Shown: piece by piece, positions 36,401 to 46,972 of the stretch | How positions within the stretch are numbered: the first letter of the stretch is position 1 | How the letters are laid out: each line of letters starts with the position of its first letter | Source: Seriola aureovittata | Taxonomy: Eukaryota; Chordata; Actinopteri; Carangiformes; Carangidae | Assembly: GCF_021018895.1 (NCBI RefSeq) | Contig: NC_079366.1 | Span: 26,774,770-26,838,769 of the forward strand | Reading direction: 5' to 3' | DNA: 64,000 bases | The notes under the pieces: generated by a model | The model's input: the letters and a program-made list of their open reading frames with translations, nothing else | What the model was told of the DNA's origin: nothing | Database searches by the model: none | Made by a program: the position numbers and the translations under genes

Positions 36401-38350
36401 CGGTAAACTCTCCAAAGATCTTCCTGAAGAGCTCCTCAGGGTCTATACTGGTTCCCCCGGCTCTGTAGTACTGCTGCTGACTTGCCCCAGCTCGACTGGG
36501 GTCGAAGCCTGCTGCTCCGTATGTGTCATACTGCTTCCTCTTCACCTCATCACTCAGCACCTAAACAGGAACAGAGCAAATCTGTGGGTTTTTTGCCAAG
36601 GTCAGAAGAACATTTGATGATGCTGCTTATCTTCTATCTTGCACATAACTGGAAAAAATTATTCTTGACACCATTCTGCAATCTTATTTTTTACCTCATA
36701 GGCTTCAGCCAGTTTGGCAAACTTCTCTTTGGCCTCTGGGTCATCTGGGTTGGTATCCGGGTGGTACTTCTTTGCCAACTGGTGCGAGATGATTAAACAT
36801 TATGAAGACAGAGCAAAATGTGGGAGAAAAGATAAGGGCAGGGCATCAATTTAACCCCTTTCCAAAGGTATCCAAAACATACTAGATTTCTAACACTTCA
36901 GGTATTGGGGCCTCTTGATCCTGTTGTTTTATTACATCTCAAACAAACTCTTTTTAGATACTTTCTGTCTCCATTTAAAATGAGAAAATAGTCATCTATG
37001 TAGGTGTTAACAGCTTGGGATCATTAAAAACGTGCGTCTCTGACCTGGTAATAAGCCTTTTTGATGTCCTTTTGAGAGGCAGAGCGGGAGACACCCAAGA
37101 CCTCATAGAAGTCCTGTTTGTTTGCCAACCTGCTGCTGGTGTGAAAAGAGTGGCAGGTAGTGACATGTGGAAATCGCACCGCTGCAGAGATAAGGATACA
37201 AAAAGGGCTTTTTAATCAGGAGTACAACATTCAGATGGTTGGTGAGATATCTGCATTATTCAATGAGGAGTCTTGTCTGTGCCTAGAGATAAAGAAGCAT
37301 AAAGAAACTAGCTGCTTGTCATAGCAGTCAGTCAACACCAAGGTGCAAACAGCCTTTTCTCACTGCTGTGAAAGTGTTAGACATTTTGGGTGAAGCCTTA
37401 ACTCTGTCCTTCATCCTATTTCAAACCAGGTCTCGATCAAAACCCACCATGCTCAGACTGGTCAAATCTGCACTAAATTACCCTGGAGAAGTCAGAAACT
37501 CAATAAAACATTTTCAGATTTATGAAACATTAATTGTAATGCATTTATTATCATGTCGCCACCACATACACCAGGTCCTGATAAAAAAAAAAAACACTAT
37601 AAAAGACTAGTCAAATCTGGACTAGATTCTCCCAGAGAGGATAAAGACTGAAAACCAGTTTCAGTTTTATAAAACGTTTGTTCTATTTGTAAAAACGCAA
37701 AAAAGGGGAGTTTCATAGCTTTTTCAGGTCTAGAGCACATCAGTCCAGATCTCCCATTTTCACAACTCAGCGTAATAGATGTTCCTAATAAACTGCCAGC
37801 TGAGTGTGTTGTCCCGACTTAGATATAAACGTGACCGTGGAAGTCCAAACGATGCTGACACACAGGAGATGTGGCTGCAACAAGGTCAGCGTGCAGACAG
37901 GCTGTTACTGATATAACAACACTGCAAACACAGACACGAGTTACATCACTCTGTCATCACGGCTAACCCGCCTCACGGGACTTCGCCAGCTTCACTTTAA
38001 CTGGCTGTTCACTGTAAAGTTCACATCCGCATCATAACACCAGGGCGACTGAGCTCTGAACCGACTAATGAAGTTATAAAAAAGTGACAAGAGGACTGCT
38101 AATATAAGAAACTTTGACTGTTATGCTAACATTTAGCTATCTCACCTGTTAGTCCTTTCAATGTCACGACATTCCCGTGTCTCCAGGAGCTCGTGCTAAC
38201 CGCTGTCCCACCCCGGTGCACCTGCGATATCGTGGCGGAACAAACTCCAGCATGTCTGGCGGAGACAATTAGAAAGCAGCCGTTACGTTGACGAGGAGAA
38301 ACTGATGCTGCTAACCAGCGTGTAGTCAACCGGGTAGCGGAGGACGCCAT
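33284..38350 (-). CDS. dnaja3: Mitochondrial DnaJ homolog A3 (Tid1), complete, 11 coding exons
   Basis: Type I J-domain co-chaperone that delivers clients to, and stimulates the ATPase of, mitochondrial Hsp70. Coding exons (minus strand): 38350-38146, 37181-37045, 36778-36695, 36560-36351, 36168-36016, 35814-35667, 35406-35342, 35171-35043, 34178-34063, 33729-33635, 33441-33284. All introns are GT-AG; the exons total 1500 nt, giving 499 residues plus stop. Seen: an Arg/Ser-rich, acid-poor N-terminus of about 85 residues (matrix presequence), J domain about 92-157 with HPD at 120-122, G/F region about 157-210, zinc-centre motifs CPRCDGKG 238-245, CHYCNGTG 255-262, CRRCGGKG 277-284 and CALCRGSG 291-298, a C-terminal client-binding domain, a 10-Ser run at 451-460 and the tail [10 protein letters not shown]. 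Human DNAJA3 is about 480 residues; the extra length is mostly the Ser-rich insert. Teleosts may carry a and b paralogues and I cannot tell which this is. Identification is firm; exon ends were derived by hand. Confidence 0.96.
33517..33564. repeat. (GACT)n microsatellite, 12 units, in dnaja3 intron 10
   Basis: Perfect tetranucleotide array of 48 bp lying in the 193-nt intron between dnaja3 exons 10 and 11, just beyond the stop codon that a retained intron would use. Confidence 0.97.
33582..33634 (-). other. dnaja3: Open reading extension into dnaja3 intron 10 (possible short isoform end)
   Basis: Reading straight through the exon 10 donor adds [17 protein letters not shown] and then TAG at 33584-33582, giving a 464-residue form without the Ser-rich insert and KLKKMF tail. 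From memory, human Tid1 has a short isoform diverging at the equivalent residue. No transcript evidence is available here. Confidence 0.35.
33635..33729 (-). CDS. dnaja3: dnaja3 coding exon 10
   Basis: 95 nt, phase 2-1, residues 416-447 plus one base. It encodes [20 protein letters not shown] and [10 protein letters not shown]. Acceptor TTGCAG/GAA, donor TGCAG/GTCAG. If this donor is not used, the frame runs 16 further codons to a TAG at 33584-33582. Confidence 0.93.
34063..34178 (-). CDS. dnaja3: dnaja3 coding exon 9
   Basis: 116 nt, phase 0-2, residues 378-415 plus two bases. It includes [20 protein letters not shown], matching the conserved GKG-GDH-IKI block of DnaJ C-terminal domains. 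Acceptor TTCAG/ATT, donor CCCAA/GTAAG. Confidence 0.94.
34340..34950 (+). mobile_element. L2-type LINE fragment (reverse transcriptase and 3' end), antisense in dnaja3 intron 8
   Basis: Broken plus-strand reading contains typical L2/Maui reverse transcriptase blocks: [13 protein letters not shown] near 34420-34462, GVQQGSILG near 34596-34624 and [11 protein letters not shown] near 34688-34720. It ends with TGTAAAGCACTTCGG and CTCTATAAAT, resembling the L2 3' end. The catalytic YADD is YADN here, and frames are interrupted, so it is inactive. It sits between exons 8 and 9 in the opposite orientation to the gene. Confidence 0.85.
35043..35171 (-). CDS. dnaja3: dnaja3 coding exon 8
   Basis: 129 nt, phase 0-0, residues 335-377, starting [20 protein letters not shown] and including [15 protein letters not shown], a highly conserved DnaJ C-terminal block. 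Acceptor TACAG/GTC, donor ATG/GTGAG. Confidence 0.95.
35342..35406 (-). CDS. dnaja3: dnaja3 coding exon 7
   Basis: 65 nt, phase 1-0, residues 313-334, reading [20 protein letters not shown], as expected of the C-terminal beta-sandwich domain. Acceptor TTACAG/GAG, donor AGG/GTAAG. It is too short to be found by ORF length and was located by phase and homology to the human protein. Confidence 0.93.
35667..35814 (-). CDS. dnaja3: dnaja3 coding exon 6 (zinc motifs 3 and 4)
   Basis: 148 nt, phase 0-1, residues 264-312 plus one base. It encodes CRRCGGKG (277-284) and CALCRGSG (291-298), completing four intact CxxCxGxG motifs, then KVTVPVPAG at the start of the client-binding domain. Acceptor CTGCAG/GAG, donor GCTG/GTAGG. 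Confidence 0.95.
36016..36168 (-). CDS. dnaja3: dnaja3 coding exon 5 (zinc motifs 1 and 2)
   Basis: 153 nt, phase 0-0, residues 213-263. It opens [18 protein letters not shown], then carries CPRCDGKG (238-245) and CHYCNGTG (255-262), the first two cysteine-rich repeats of type I DnaJ proteins. Acceptor CTCAG/TTT, donor ATG/GTGAG. Confidence 0.95.
36351..36560 (-). CDS. dnaja3: dnaja3 coding exon 4 (end of J domain, G/F region)
   Basis: 210 nt, phase 0-0, residues 143-212. It begins [20 protein letters not shown], the last J-domain helix, and continues into the Gly/Phe-containing linker with [13 protein letters not shown]. Acceptor TTTAG/GTG, donor GAG/GTGAG. Confidence 0.95.
36695..36778 (-). 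CDS. dnaja3: dnaja3 coding exon 3 (HPD loop)
   Basis: 84 nt, phase 0-0, residues 115-142. It begins [20 protein letters not shown]. The HPD tripeptide needed to stimulate Hsp70 ATPase lies at residues 120-122. Acceptor CACCAG/TTG, donor GAG/GTAAA. Confidence 0.94.
37045..37181 (-). CDS. dnaja3: dnaja3 coding exon 2 (J-domain helices I-II)
   Basis: Acceptor CTCTGCAG/CGG, donor CAG/GTCAG; phase 1 in, phase 0 out; residues 69-114. It contains FHTSS, which aligns with the FHTS near the human presequence processing region, followed by [20 protein letters not shown], the start of the J domain. Confidence 0.93.
38146..38350 (-). CDS. dnaja3: dnaja3 coding exon 1 (start, mitochondrial presequence)
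   Basis: Starts at the ATG complementary to 38348-38350 in the context AAAATGGCG and runs to donor AACAG/GTGAG. It encodes residues 1-68 and the first base of codon 69. The peptide begins [16 protein letters not shown] and is rich in Arg, Ser, Thr and Ala with almost no acidic residues, as expected of a cleavable matrix-targeting signal. This stretch is poorly conserved between species, so the start rests on the targeting character and the promoter context. Confidence 0.85.
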
Positions 38351-38353
38351 TTT
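38343..38353 (-). promoter_or_regulatory. YY1-like element overlapping the dnaja3 start codon
   Basis: The minus strand reads AAAATGGCGTC, fitting the AANATGGCGNC consensus of YY1, with the motif ATG being the dnaja3 initiator. YY1 sites at this position are frequent in mammalian housekeeping and mitochondrial genes. Binding is inferred from sequence only. Confidence 0.45.
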
Positions 38354-38381
38354 CGCGTCACTACCGGCGTCCGAGCCTCTC

Positions 38382-38393
38382 TGCGCATGTGCG
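38382..38393 (-). promoter_or_regulatory. NRF-1-like element in dnaja3 promoter/5' UTR
   Basis: The plus strand reads TGCGCATGTGCG, one mismatch from the palindromic TGCGCATGCGCA core of nuclear respiratory factor 1, and lies 31 bp upstream of the dnaja3 ATG in a locally CpG-containing stretch. NRF-1 drives many nuclear genes for mitochondrial proteins, which fits the DNAJA3 role. Confidence 0.45.
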
Positions 38394-40173
38394 GGTGATG
38401 AAAATTTACCAAATTAAAAGTCGTTATGTTGTGTAATGCGATAAAACTAACTGCACTTACAATTATCAGGCTTCGTGTAGTTTAATTAAGTCTGTCAATC
38501 TTGTGCCACTTTATACTAAATTACACTAGAATACAATATCAAAATGCTGCATCATCGTTAACAAATTGGTGAGAAGTCACTCATTTATAAAAAGTTAGTC
38601 AGTTAGCATAATAGTCACTTTTAATACTTTTTGTATTTTTCTCATAATAAGTATGTACGTGTATGCTACCTGCAGTAGAAATAAACCACAGGCATTAGCT
38701 TTCAATAACTAAAATAAAATTAACATATTTTGCTCTTGAGAGCACAATAAAAATCTCTTTGGTATCTCTACATGAAGGTCAAAGGGCATCAAGACCAAGT
38801 ACTGATATTTTTCTTTTACTTTTAGAGAAATGATAAAAGAAAAAAAAGTGAGAAACGAATACCTGAAAATAGATATGGAAAATAACCTGCAAACATATTT
38901 GTGAGTCAGCTGCAGCTTTTTTGAATGATTTCACTTGGAATTGAATGACCTTACAGTTGGTCTGCCGCCATATAGATTATTAAAAGGCCTTTACTCATGC
39001 ACTGTAGAGACAGTAGATGGCATCACTGAGCTGTAAATAACAGACACTGCAGTTTGTTGCACTAAATGGACTTTGTTGGGAAACTGATTTGTTTTTGATG
39101 AGTGCATATAGAAAAAATATCCCAAGGGTCATTTAGTTCCCCGGAGCCGTGAGATTCTAACGATCTCAAAGCTGTGTTGGGACATTGACCTTTGTGTCCT
39201 GGGGCGAGAGTTCAAAGGTCACTGAAAGGGTGTTGGATCGAAGAACAATGTTCCTCTGCATTAGTCAGGTGTCAAGACATGTTTTGTACGGCTGAGTGAT
39301 TGAAAACCTCCATATAAAATGACAAAATATAGCTTTTTGTGCACAGATATCCCATTACAGTTTCTTCAGCATGAAGAATGTATGTGATGCAGTATATGAC
39401 AAGCTAAAATGTACTTCATTGGAGATTGCAGTGGCAGCACAAGGCTAAATGGGTCTTTAGCCAACACAGTGTCACAGTTATGAGGTTTAATATTGGCTAT
39501 TAACTGAATATATATATATAACATATTTGCTTAACCAGACAAAGCAAAGAGACGCAGTCTATTGATCTGACAGGAGGACGGTGTGACAGACAAAAGCAGC
39601 GTAGACGGATCAAGACTTTCATGTCTCTGGTTATGTCAGGGTTTTTACGAGGCGGACATGCTGAATGGATGTCAGCGTGTGTGACCCGATGAAAGAGAAG
39701 CTCACGCTCCCTTTCAGTTTTCCCCCGCCGTCTCTCTCTCATTCCCCGCCATCTCCATGGTGACCTGCAAAACAGCATCCCAGCTGTGTGTGTGTCTGCG
39801 TGGAACGTATTACCAGCGGAGGCTGACATTTGCCACTCAGTAATGTAAATATCACTGCGAGCAACGACTCTTATCTCGAGACTTCCAATATCTGAATGCT
39901 AACACAGCATTTTCAGATGTATAATGGTGTGTGCATGTGTGTGTGTGCATGTGAATGTGGACAGGCTCAACACACTAAATGATGGGTTTATGGTCTGAAT
40001 ATTTGACTCATCACATGTGACTGAATACTCTGAGCTGCTGCTACTTATCCTCTTTTTAATCTGTCCAGCTATGGAGCTGAAGGGTTTGAGGTCAAGTCAT
40101 CAGATCAGTGGGAGGTGGAGCAAGGGTGTCAATCTTCACTCAACTACTTATGCTCCTATAGCCCTGTACCTCT

Positions 40174-40181
40174 ACACACAC

Positions 40182-40245
<64 letters not shown>
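40174..40245. repeat. (CA)n microsatellite, about 36 units
   Basis: CA run with one CG interruption near its start. Confidence 0.96.
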
Positions 40246-40247
<2 letters not shown>

Positions 40248-41937
40248 TGTCATAACTTACTGGGTTCAAAGCAGCAGTGCTCATTGCAAGCCTGTGGTTG
40301 TAATTAGTGTGTTAGAGTTATGAGCAATGGTAATAGAGCTCCATATATCAGCCCTGCTGCCAGACCTCAGCACGGCTACTTCATACCTCAAGCCAAAACA
40401 CAGACGCATGGAGGGACACAACACGACTGACCCAGATTGCTCCTGTGCTGCTCAGACAAACCCACAATTGTGAGAAAAACTGACGTGTTTTTGTGTGAAT
40501 TAACTTTTAGTATAACTGGACAACTATGATGCAGGTGCGCCATCAACTCCTCCCCTCCCCTACTGGTTTGTATTGACTAAAGAGCTGGGGATCATGAGAT
40601 TGACCCCCCAGTGATCTCTCCCTCACACAACCTCTGCGACGTTTTCGCGTCACAAGTAAACATCGGGCGGAGACGGGAAGAGAGAACACATGAAGCGATT
40701 TCATAGCCTCTTGAACATAATCAGTTAGTGTTCTGTGGGCGTCGGTGTCCAGAGAGTGATCTCACAGCCAGAGGAAGCTGAGCATGTCACATTCATCTCT
40801 CAGAAACACACAGCTGCTGATATGGCTGGAGGGCAGAGCGAGTATCAACAGCAAGAGAGGGCGAGCAGAAGACAAACCATGTCCAGCATGACACTCCACA
40901 CTCCCCTCTGTTATGGAGATGATGCGGCTGTTATGGTTACAGACTGTGCTACTGAATTACTGAATGGCCTCACAGTGTCTGCTGTGTTCGCGTTCACTCC
41001 CATACAGCCAGCGAGCAGCGTCTGCATGGCTACAATACAAGCAAAGAAAACACCTTTGAATGTTATCTACTGCTGATGACGCAATAGGACACTACAAACC
41101 ATTCATCGGAATTTGTGTAGAATCTTTGATTGATAATAAACTGCACAGCTTCACAGATTCTGATCTTTAAAAAAGAACAAGTACCTTTAGTTTGTGTCTT
41201 GGAAGCTCATAAATTTCCATTCAAATCTAGAGCAAATTTTAACCTAATTTCCAGAATATCTGCAAAAGATGAAATATTTCTTCCTCTGTGGCTATAATGC
41301 GCTATAATGCTCCACCGTGCTTCGGTGCATTTTCTCTTTTTTAGATGAAGAACTGTCTTTCAGGATTTAAAATTAAATGTGTAAATGAGAACACAACAAA
41401 GCGATCAACCCAGCTGGGATGCGCTTGTTGCTCAGTGCTTTTAAGACTTTTGAAGGTAAAAGCATTGAACAATAAGTGTGCATGAATGTATTATAAAACG
41501 TCCTTGTGAGTGCATCCCAGCTGGGTTCATCACTTTTTTTGTGTCCCCTGGAAAACACTCCTGTTGTCGTCTGCCCTACTTGCAGCGCGTTCCTGCATTT
41601 GGTTGTGTTGTCAAATAGTGTGTTTTCTTGAGTGGCAGTGCGTTGAGCTCCCAGGGCCACTGCACAGACGGGGGCAGGGCAACAAGCGAAACACGATATC
41701 GAATCGAAACTTTATCACCTCATAAAAATTGATATGCTGAGAACGTGTTGCCAAACATAAAGGCATCTTATCATTATCATTAAGATAAGAGGAACTGCAG
41801 CCATGTGATATTATTTATCATCATGAGAAACTCCTTTTATATTATTTGCAGTTCATCTATTTCATCTTTTGTTAATGGGAAAATACTGATAACTTTAACC
41901 TCTGATCTGCTTGAACTCATTAACTCGTCCTAATCTT

Positions 41938-42013
41938 TGAAGTATCAAACACCCATGGGTGACTTTGTAAGCCTACAGCTGATAAGAGTTTGATACTTCA
42001 CGGAGTATCAGCT
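41938..42013. repeat. Two overlapping inverted repeats (alternative hairpins)
   Basis: TGAAGTATCAAAC (41938-41950) is the exact reverse complement of GTTTGATACTTCA (41988-42000); AGCTGATA (41977-41984) is the exact reverse complement of TATCAGCT (42006-42013). The second pair straddles the right arm of the first, so the two hairpins cannot both form. ACCCATGGGT inside the loop is itself palindromic. Confidence 0.75.
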
Positions 42014-43530
42014 CTAAATGCTCTTTACTTCTTATCATTTTTATATCACTGTTGAATTCACGGTTCCTTTCATTCTGTTTCCAGTCCTCCCAAATGCACG
42101 TAGGTGGTCTCCTCCATCGTTAGATAACATGTTGACTAATAGGAGTCCAGCTCCCTTTGGGAGAACTTGGATCACAGCCCTCTGTCCTTCCCTTAATCAC
42201 ATCATTGTCATGCTTAAGCTGAGCATAAAATGCCAATCAAACAGTGATGAGCTCATGTGTTGAATCGAATTACAGGACGAGAGGAACCAAAGCATGTGAA
42301 AGCAAACATGCTGTGAAGAATTGAGGCTTATATACATTACATGGCTTGGGGCTGCTGTTTTGTCTCCCATCAGTATGGTTGATATGAATGAAGGAGTTAT
42401 TCAGATTCTTTTAGGACCAACAGGAAACAGTGGTGCTGTCAGCGAAGGCCTGGCCAAGGAACTGTGAAAGTCCCTGTTTTTCCCTCAGGACTTGATGCTT
42501 GTGGGGCAGGACCACGGCTGTTAGGTCAGCTTTGCAGAAGTGACCAGTCTATATAGCGTGAAACTAAAGTGGACTCCTGACACAGAATTGATAATTATAG
42601 GCCGACATGTAATTAAATTCCCTAACCTAGGCATATCTAGGAGGTTTTGTGATTCAAAGTCATTGAAAGATTGTAAACTTTTAACTGTGAAGGAGGACAG
42701 AGGGAGCAAGAAGACAAACTTTATTCAAACTCTAAGAACTTTTCCATTCTAGAGGAGCAATTTTCTAAAGGTAAAAGACAGAAATTCATGTGTAAAATGA
42801 TGCCCAGGTCTTTCAGAATATTTTCATTTGATAAAAAAAAAAACACACACCTCCTTGGGTTTCGATATTTCACTCAGCGTGGATGAAGAGATGGAACAGG
42901 CTGATATAGAATATACTTTATATGATACTGGTGGCATACAGTGGAGAGTTAAATGATTTTAAAACTGTATGTTAGTAACAGGAGAATATCTGGATCAATA
43001 CCTGCCACTATAAAGGTGATATTTTCAAAATAAACACCTTTCGTCATCAGTTGGTTTTAAAGCCACAAAATAAATGCTTTCACAGCATCACTTCAATGAA
43101 CTGAAAACAGTGAAAACGGGCCGGCATCTTTTCCTGCATTCATTTCAGGTCACATCAGCCTGGAGGTCTGATGTTCACACATGTTCAACAGCTCCTCTCT
43201 ACGTTTACTTTGCTGTTGTCTTTTATGTCCGCTGTTAAAGTAGAACAAACTGCAGCGGAGCTACTGAGATTGGTGGTAAATGAAAATAGATTATATAACG
43301 ACTGCGGTCAGTCGTCTGCGCTCCTTCTTCAGCATATTCCCTGAGTGCAGCTGAGAGAAAGGCAGCCTTTGTTTGGATATAAGTCACTAATCTGCGGAGT
43401 CAACAGACAAGAGGGTTTCTCTGCCCCTGCGGTTCTGTGGCAGCAGCCCTGTTTGGGTGATGGCTGCCATGGGGCTGCTCATAAATGTCTTTGTGGTTTC
43501 CTTTAATTCCTCTTCTTCCCAAGTCAAAGT

Positions 43531-43531
<1 letters not shown>

Positions 43532-43612
<81 letters not shown>
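43532..43612. repeat. (GT)n microsatellite, 40 units
   Basis: Uninterrupted GT run of 81 bp. Confidence 0.97.
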
Positions 43613-43614
<2 letters not shown>

Positions 43615-43694
43615 CTGATGTGTATCTGCTGCTTCAATTGAGAGGGTCTCTCCACTGAGTCTAGGGTTTTGGCCCAAAGCAAATTACTGCAACT

Positions 43695-43699
<5 letters not shown>

Positions 43700-43746
<47 letters not shown>
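43700..43746. repeat. (AG)n microsatellite, 23 units
   Basis: Uninterrupted run, 87 bp after the (GT)n array. The pairing of AG and GT arrays resembles the one at 3.3-3.6 kb. Confidence 0.96.
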
Positions 43747-43749
<3 letters not shown>

Positions 43750-45633
43750 AACTAATAAAAATGATGCAAAATTGAAGTCAACATTGTTGTCGTCAGTATT
43801 ATATCCAATCAGGTAAAACGCTAATGCAGCAATATAAAAGCAGTATACTGTATATACATGACTACACTGAGCACATGTCCAGGCCTGTTGGTTACCACCT
43901 CAGGCATCGCTCATACTCGCTTGCGGACACGTACACGCAGAGCTGCATACATCAAAATGGCGACATCCATTCAAGAAGAATTACAACACATTTGATTGTC
44001 TGTGTATTCCTTTAAAGATGAACGGTAGAGGTGAAGGTAGTGACAGACCTCCTCACACGGTCTCTTCAAACTCAGCGTCCAGCGACGCACAGTCGGTACC
44101 CTGGTAACGTAGTGGACATAACAAACTGGTAGTTACATGGACATCCGTACCAGAAACTCGCACACCGCCTCTGATGATGAAATTTACTTCCCGTGGACCT
44201 GGACCCTTACATAGTTTTGCACACTCACAGATGCAGAAAGTGTGACACTGGTTTAACAGCAGGGGTCTCGAATCCAGCTCCTTGTTTGAGATGAATGACC
44301 AATGGACAAAACCTGATGATGACTCTTGGTAAGGATTATGTCTACAGCTGATTTAGTTATGCGGCATCAACTTTGGTTTTCACAACCCAGGAAGAATCCC
44401 GATATTAAACGATTCAACTCTACAGAGTTTGCAGTGTGGGCCAGAAAACCAACACAGTGAGCTGAAAGACGCTACAATGCTTTGTAGAGCTAAAGAGAAT
44501 CTGGTGCTAATTCTCTGAGGGTTTGTCAGTATTGTTCATAAACAAGTAGTCTTGTGATTGGTTGATTATAGAAAAGTTTGATCACAGCTGCTTTAGACAG
44601 CCTTTATTTGCCAAACTCATGCTCTAAGAAAGCAAACATTTCATTGAACGTGATCTGCAGTGTTCAAAGTGTTCCTGTTACTTTCTCATATAAATATATG
44701 ATTATTCCCCCCTAAATAAAAATAGCTCATTGACTATGATGAATGAGAACCTTGTGATAGTTTGATGGAAAATCATCTTTCTGCTGAAATCCAGCCCAAC
44801 TCTCTCCTTCTTTGTTTCTGTTTTTATACCTCTATCACTCTACCAAACCTTATCCCTCTCTCAATCTCAGCCCTAAAGCGCTTTAAACGGCGCTGTGACG
44901 TCTTGTGGTTGATTGTTCAAAGCGTTTGCCAGCTGAGCTCCCGGTTTAAGGAGAATTTTTGTGGTTAGCCAATTGGTGGTTTCCACAGGGAAAACATTTT
45001 CATATTAACTGATAAAAGCTCTCAATAAGTGGAACACACTGTATTTTTTCTGTATTTTGTGTGTGTTGCCTGTCAGTGTATGCTCATGCGTACTGGAGAC
45101 ACATGGCATATGAAACCATGTGCAGATCTGGAAGAGGCCACCCACTCAGAAACTTGTGGACTGGGCTTTTCCCAAGGCTCTTACACAGGCCAGACTCACC
45201 CCGGCCAGTTTGGACGGCTCCATGCTGATCCTGGGAACATGCTGTACCTGCACTAATGAACACTAATGTGTTTTCTCAAGTTGTTTTCATAAGGACTCCC
45301 AATGCTATAGTTATGGACTTCATCAAATACTTTTAAAATGCTATGTTGAGAAAATCGTGTTGGCACCATGTTTGGGTTCAGTCACCGCCCTGCTTCATGT
45401 CCACACATTTCTACATGAAGGAGCTGCAGCTCAGTCACTCCACTGAGCTCTGCTGAGGCTGCTGTTCTTTCCTCACTAAGATTTCAACATGCACACAGTG
45501 TATTCCCTTATAACTGCATTCACAACACAAGATAAGCACTTTGTGAGCAGCAACACACGAGCTGCAGAAGGTGATAACCAGAATTAATTCCATTAACTGA
45601 CATTTTGGAAACACTGTAGCACAAATAATAAAA

Positions 45634-45659
45634 ATTATTATTATTATTATTATTATTAT
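45634..45659. repeat. (ATT)n microsatellite
   Basis: ATT trinucleotide run of about eight units. Confidence 0.9.
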
Positions 45660-45855
45660 GATAACATGCTATAAATAGCTTCCAGAGCAATTGGATGAAC
45701 TCTTTTACAATAAAAATGACAACAGTACAAACATCTATCTATCTATCAATCTTGGATCTACAGGACATGATCCAATAACTGTTTACCCCTGTGCACACTC
45801 ACACCTATGTGAGAATGGGGTGACATTATGCATTGCAGAACTGCATTGTGGTTCT

Positions 45856-45901
45856 TGCTGCTTTGCTTTGCTTTGCTTTGCTTGCGTTGCTTGCGTTGCT
45901 T
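45856..45901. repeat. (CTTTG)n pentanucleotide array with CGTTG variants
   Basis: Four to five perfect CTTTG units followed by TTGCG/TTGCT variants. Confidence 0.85.
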
Positions 45902-46850
45902 ACGGTAGAAGTTGAGAAAAGTTAGCCAATCAAATCACATAGACAAGAGAGAGTGGAGTTGGAGCCGGTCCATCCATGCATTCAACCTGTAAATGGAGAA
46001 GAGGTTGATTAATGCAGGCCAGGAGAGAGGTGGCCGAGGCAGAGGTATGAAGTGTATTTCCTCTGTACTTCCCTTTAGCACAGTGTGGACAGCTAGCAGA
46101 GCAGGTTAGCTACCAAATCAGCATCTATAGCAGACAATGCTTTGGCAGCTTCCTGGAAAGCCAGCTGTGTTGTGTGTCCCGAGCGGAAAACTGTGACTGG
46201 TTGCTGTCACTATGGTGATCGCGCCAGCACCAATGGCATCAGGTGCACACAACATCAAGCGTTAACACTAGTGTGTGAGTGCTCTGTTAGACATTTCAGA
46301 GTACATGTGCACTGGTTTTGACAGAATCAGTTTCACTAATCTAAGCACTTTCTAAATAAAATGAACTTCAAGCTGCCCAAAGATAAAGATTCTTTCATCT
46401 CCTTTGGAGATTTTAAAACTTTATTATCTGATCTTTCTTCTCTGATATCTGTCACTTGACTGTGGTTGTCTGGTCTTGTTCTCGTCTTGTTCTCAAGTCT
46501 CTTTTGAATAAGGTCTCAATCTCACAGTAATAGTTTTCTGCATGAAACCCCAATGTTTGCTTGACCCACTTCCTTCTGAGTCACCGCAGCTATTACTGTT
46601 ATCTGAGGGTAAACTACTACCACCCTCTCTAATTTGTAAAACTGGGTGTGTGTGCGTGTGTGTGCCTAATTTGCACCACTCCCATGCTTCAAACCATCAA
46701 TTTCCCAGGAAGTCTCTATCTGCCCCATCAGATCTGTAACAAAGAAGCCTGCTGGTTGTTCACACCAAAGGCCCTGAAGCTTGGGGCTCTGTGGTGCTTC
46801 ATCATTACTACCTCGTCCAGCCTGTCATTTCTGACCTCCCCTCCCCTCAG

Positions 46851-46972
46851 GTGACAGCTGAACCTTGCAGGGCAGCGGCCCACCTGAGTGCAGCCTCTGG
46901 CTATGGGTCAATGACCACCTCTTTGCCGACAGAGGAAGACCTCACGCAGGACAACAAGAAAGTACAGAAAAG
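46851..46972 (+). other. Exon-like open frame, unassigned
   Basis: A strong pyrimidine-rich acceptor (CCTCCCCTCCCCTCAG) precedes 122 nt open only in the frame VTAEPCRAAAHLSAASGYGS and on through PTEEDLTQDNKKVQ, ending at AAAAG/GTTAGA, a fair donor. The hydrophilic composition is protein-like and unlike the repeat-driven frames nearby. I do not recognise the family and found no convincing partner exon on this strand, so it may be chance. Confidence 0.25.

Larger units (their letters stand above)
38420..43500. other. Intergenic region upstream of dnaja3, no supported gene
   Basis: No divergent gene is visible at the dnaja3 promoter. The 113-codon frame at 40735-41076 is uninterrupted but has no recognisable domain and no splice context. 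Contains the paired inverted repeats at 41.9-42.0 kb. Confidence 0.5.

Noticed and set aside
40735..41076. 113-codon plus-strand frame
   Set aside because: Not low-complexity, but no family, no exon boundaries and no neighbour support.
45690..45760. CTATCTATCTAT short tract
   Set aside because: Only three units; too short to call a microsatellite.
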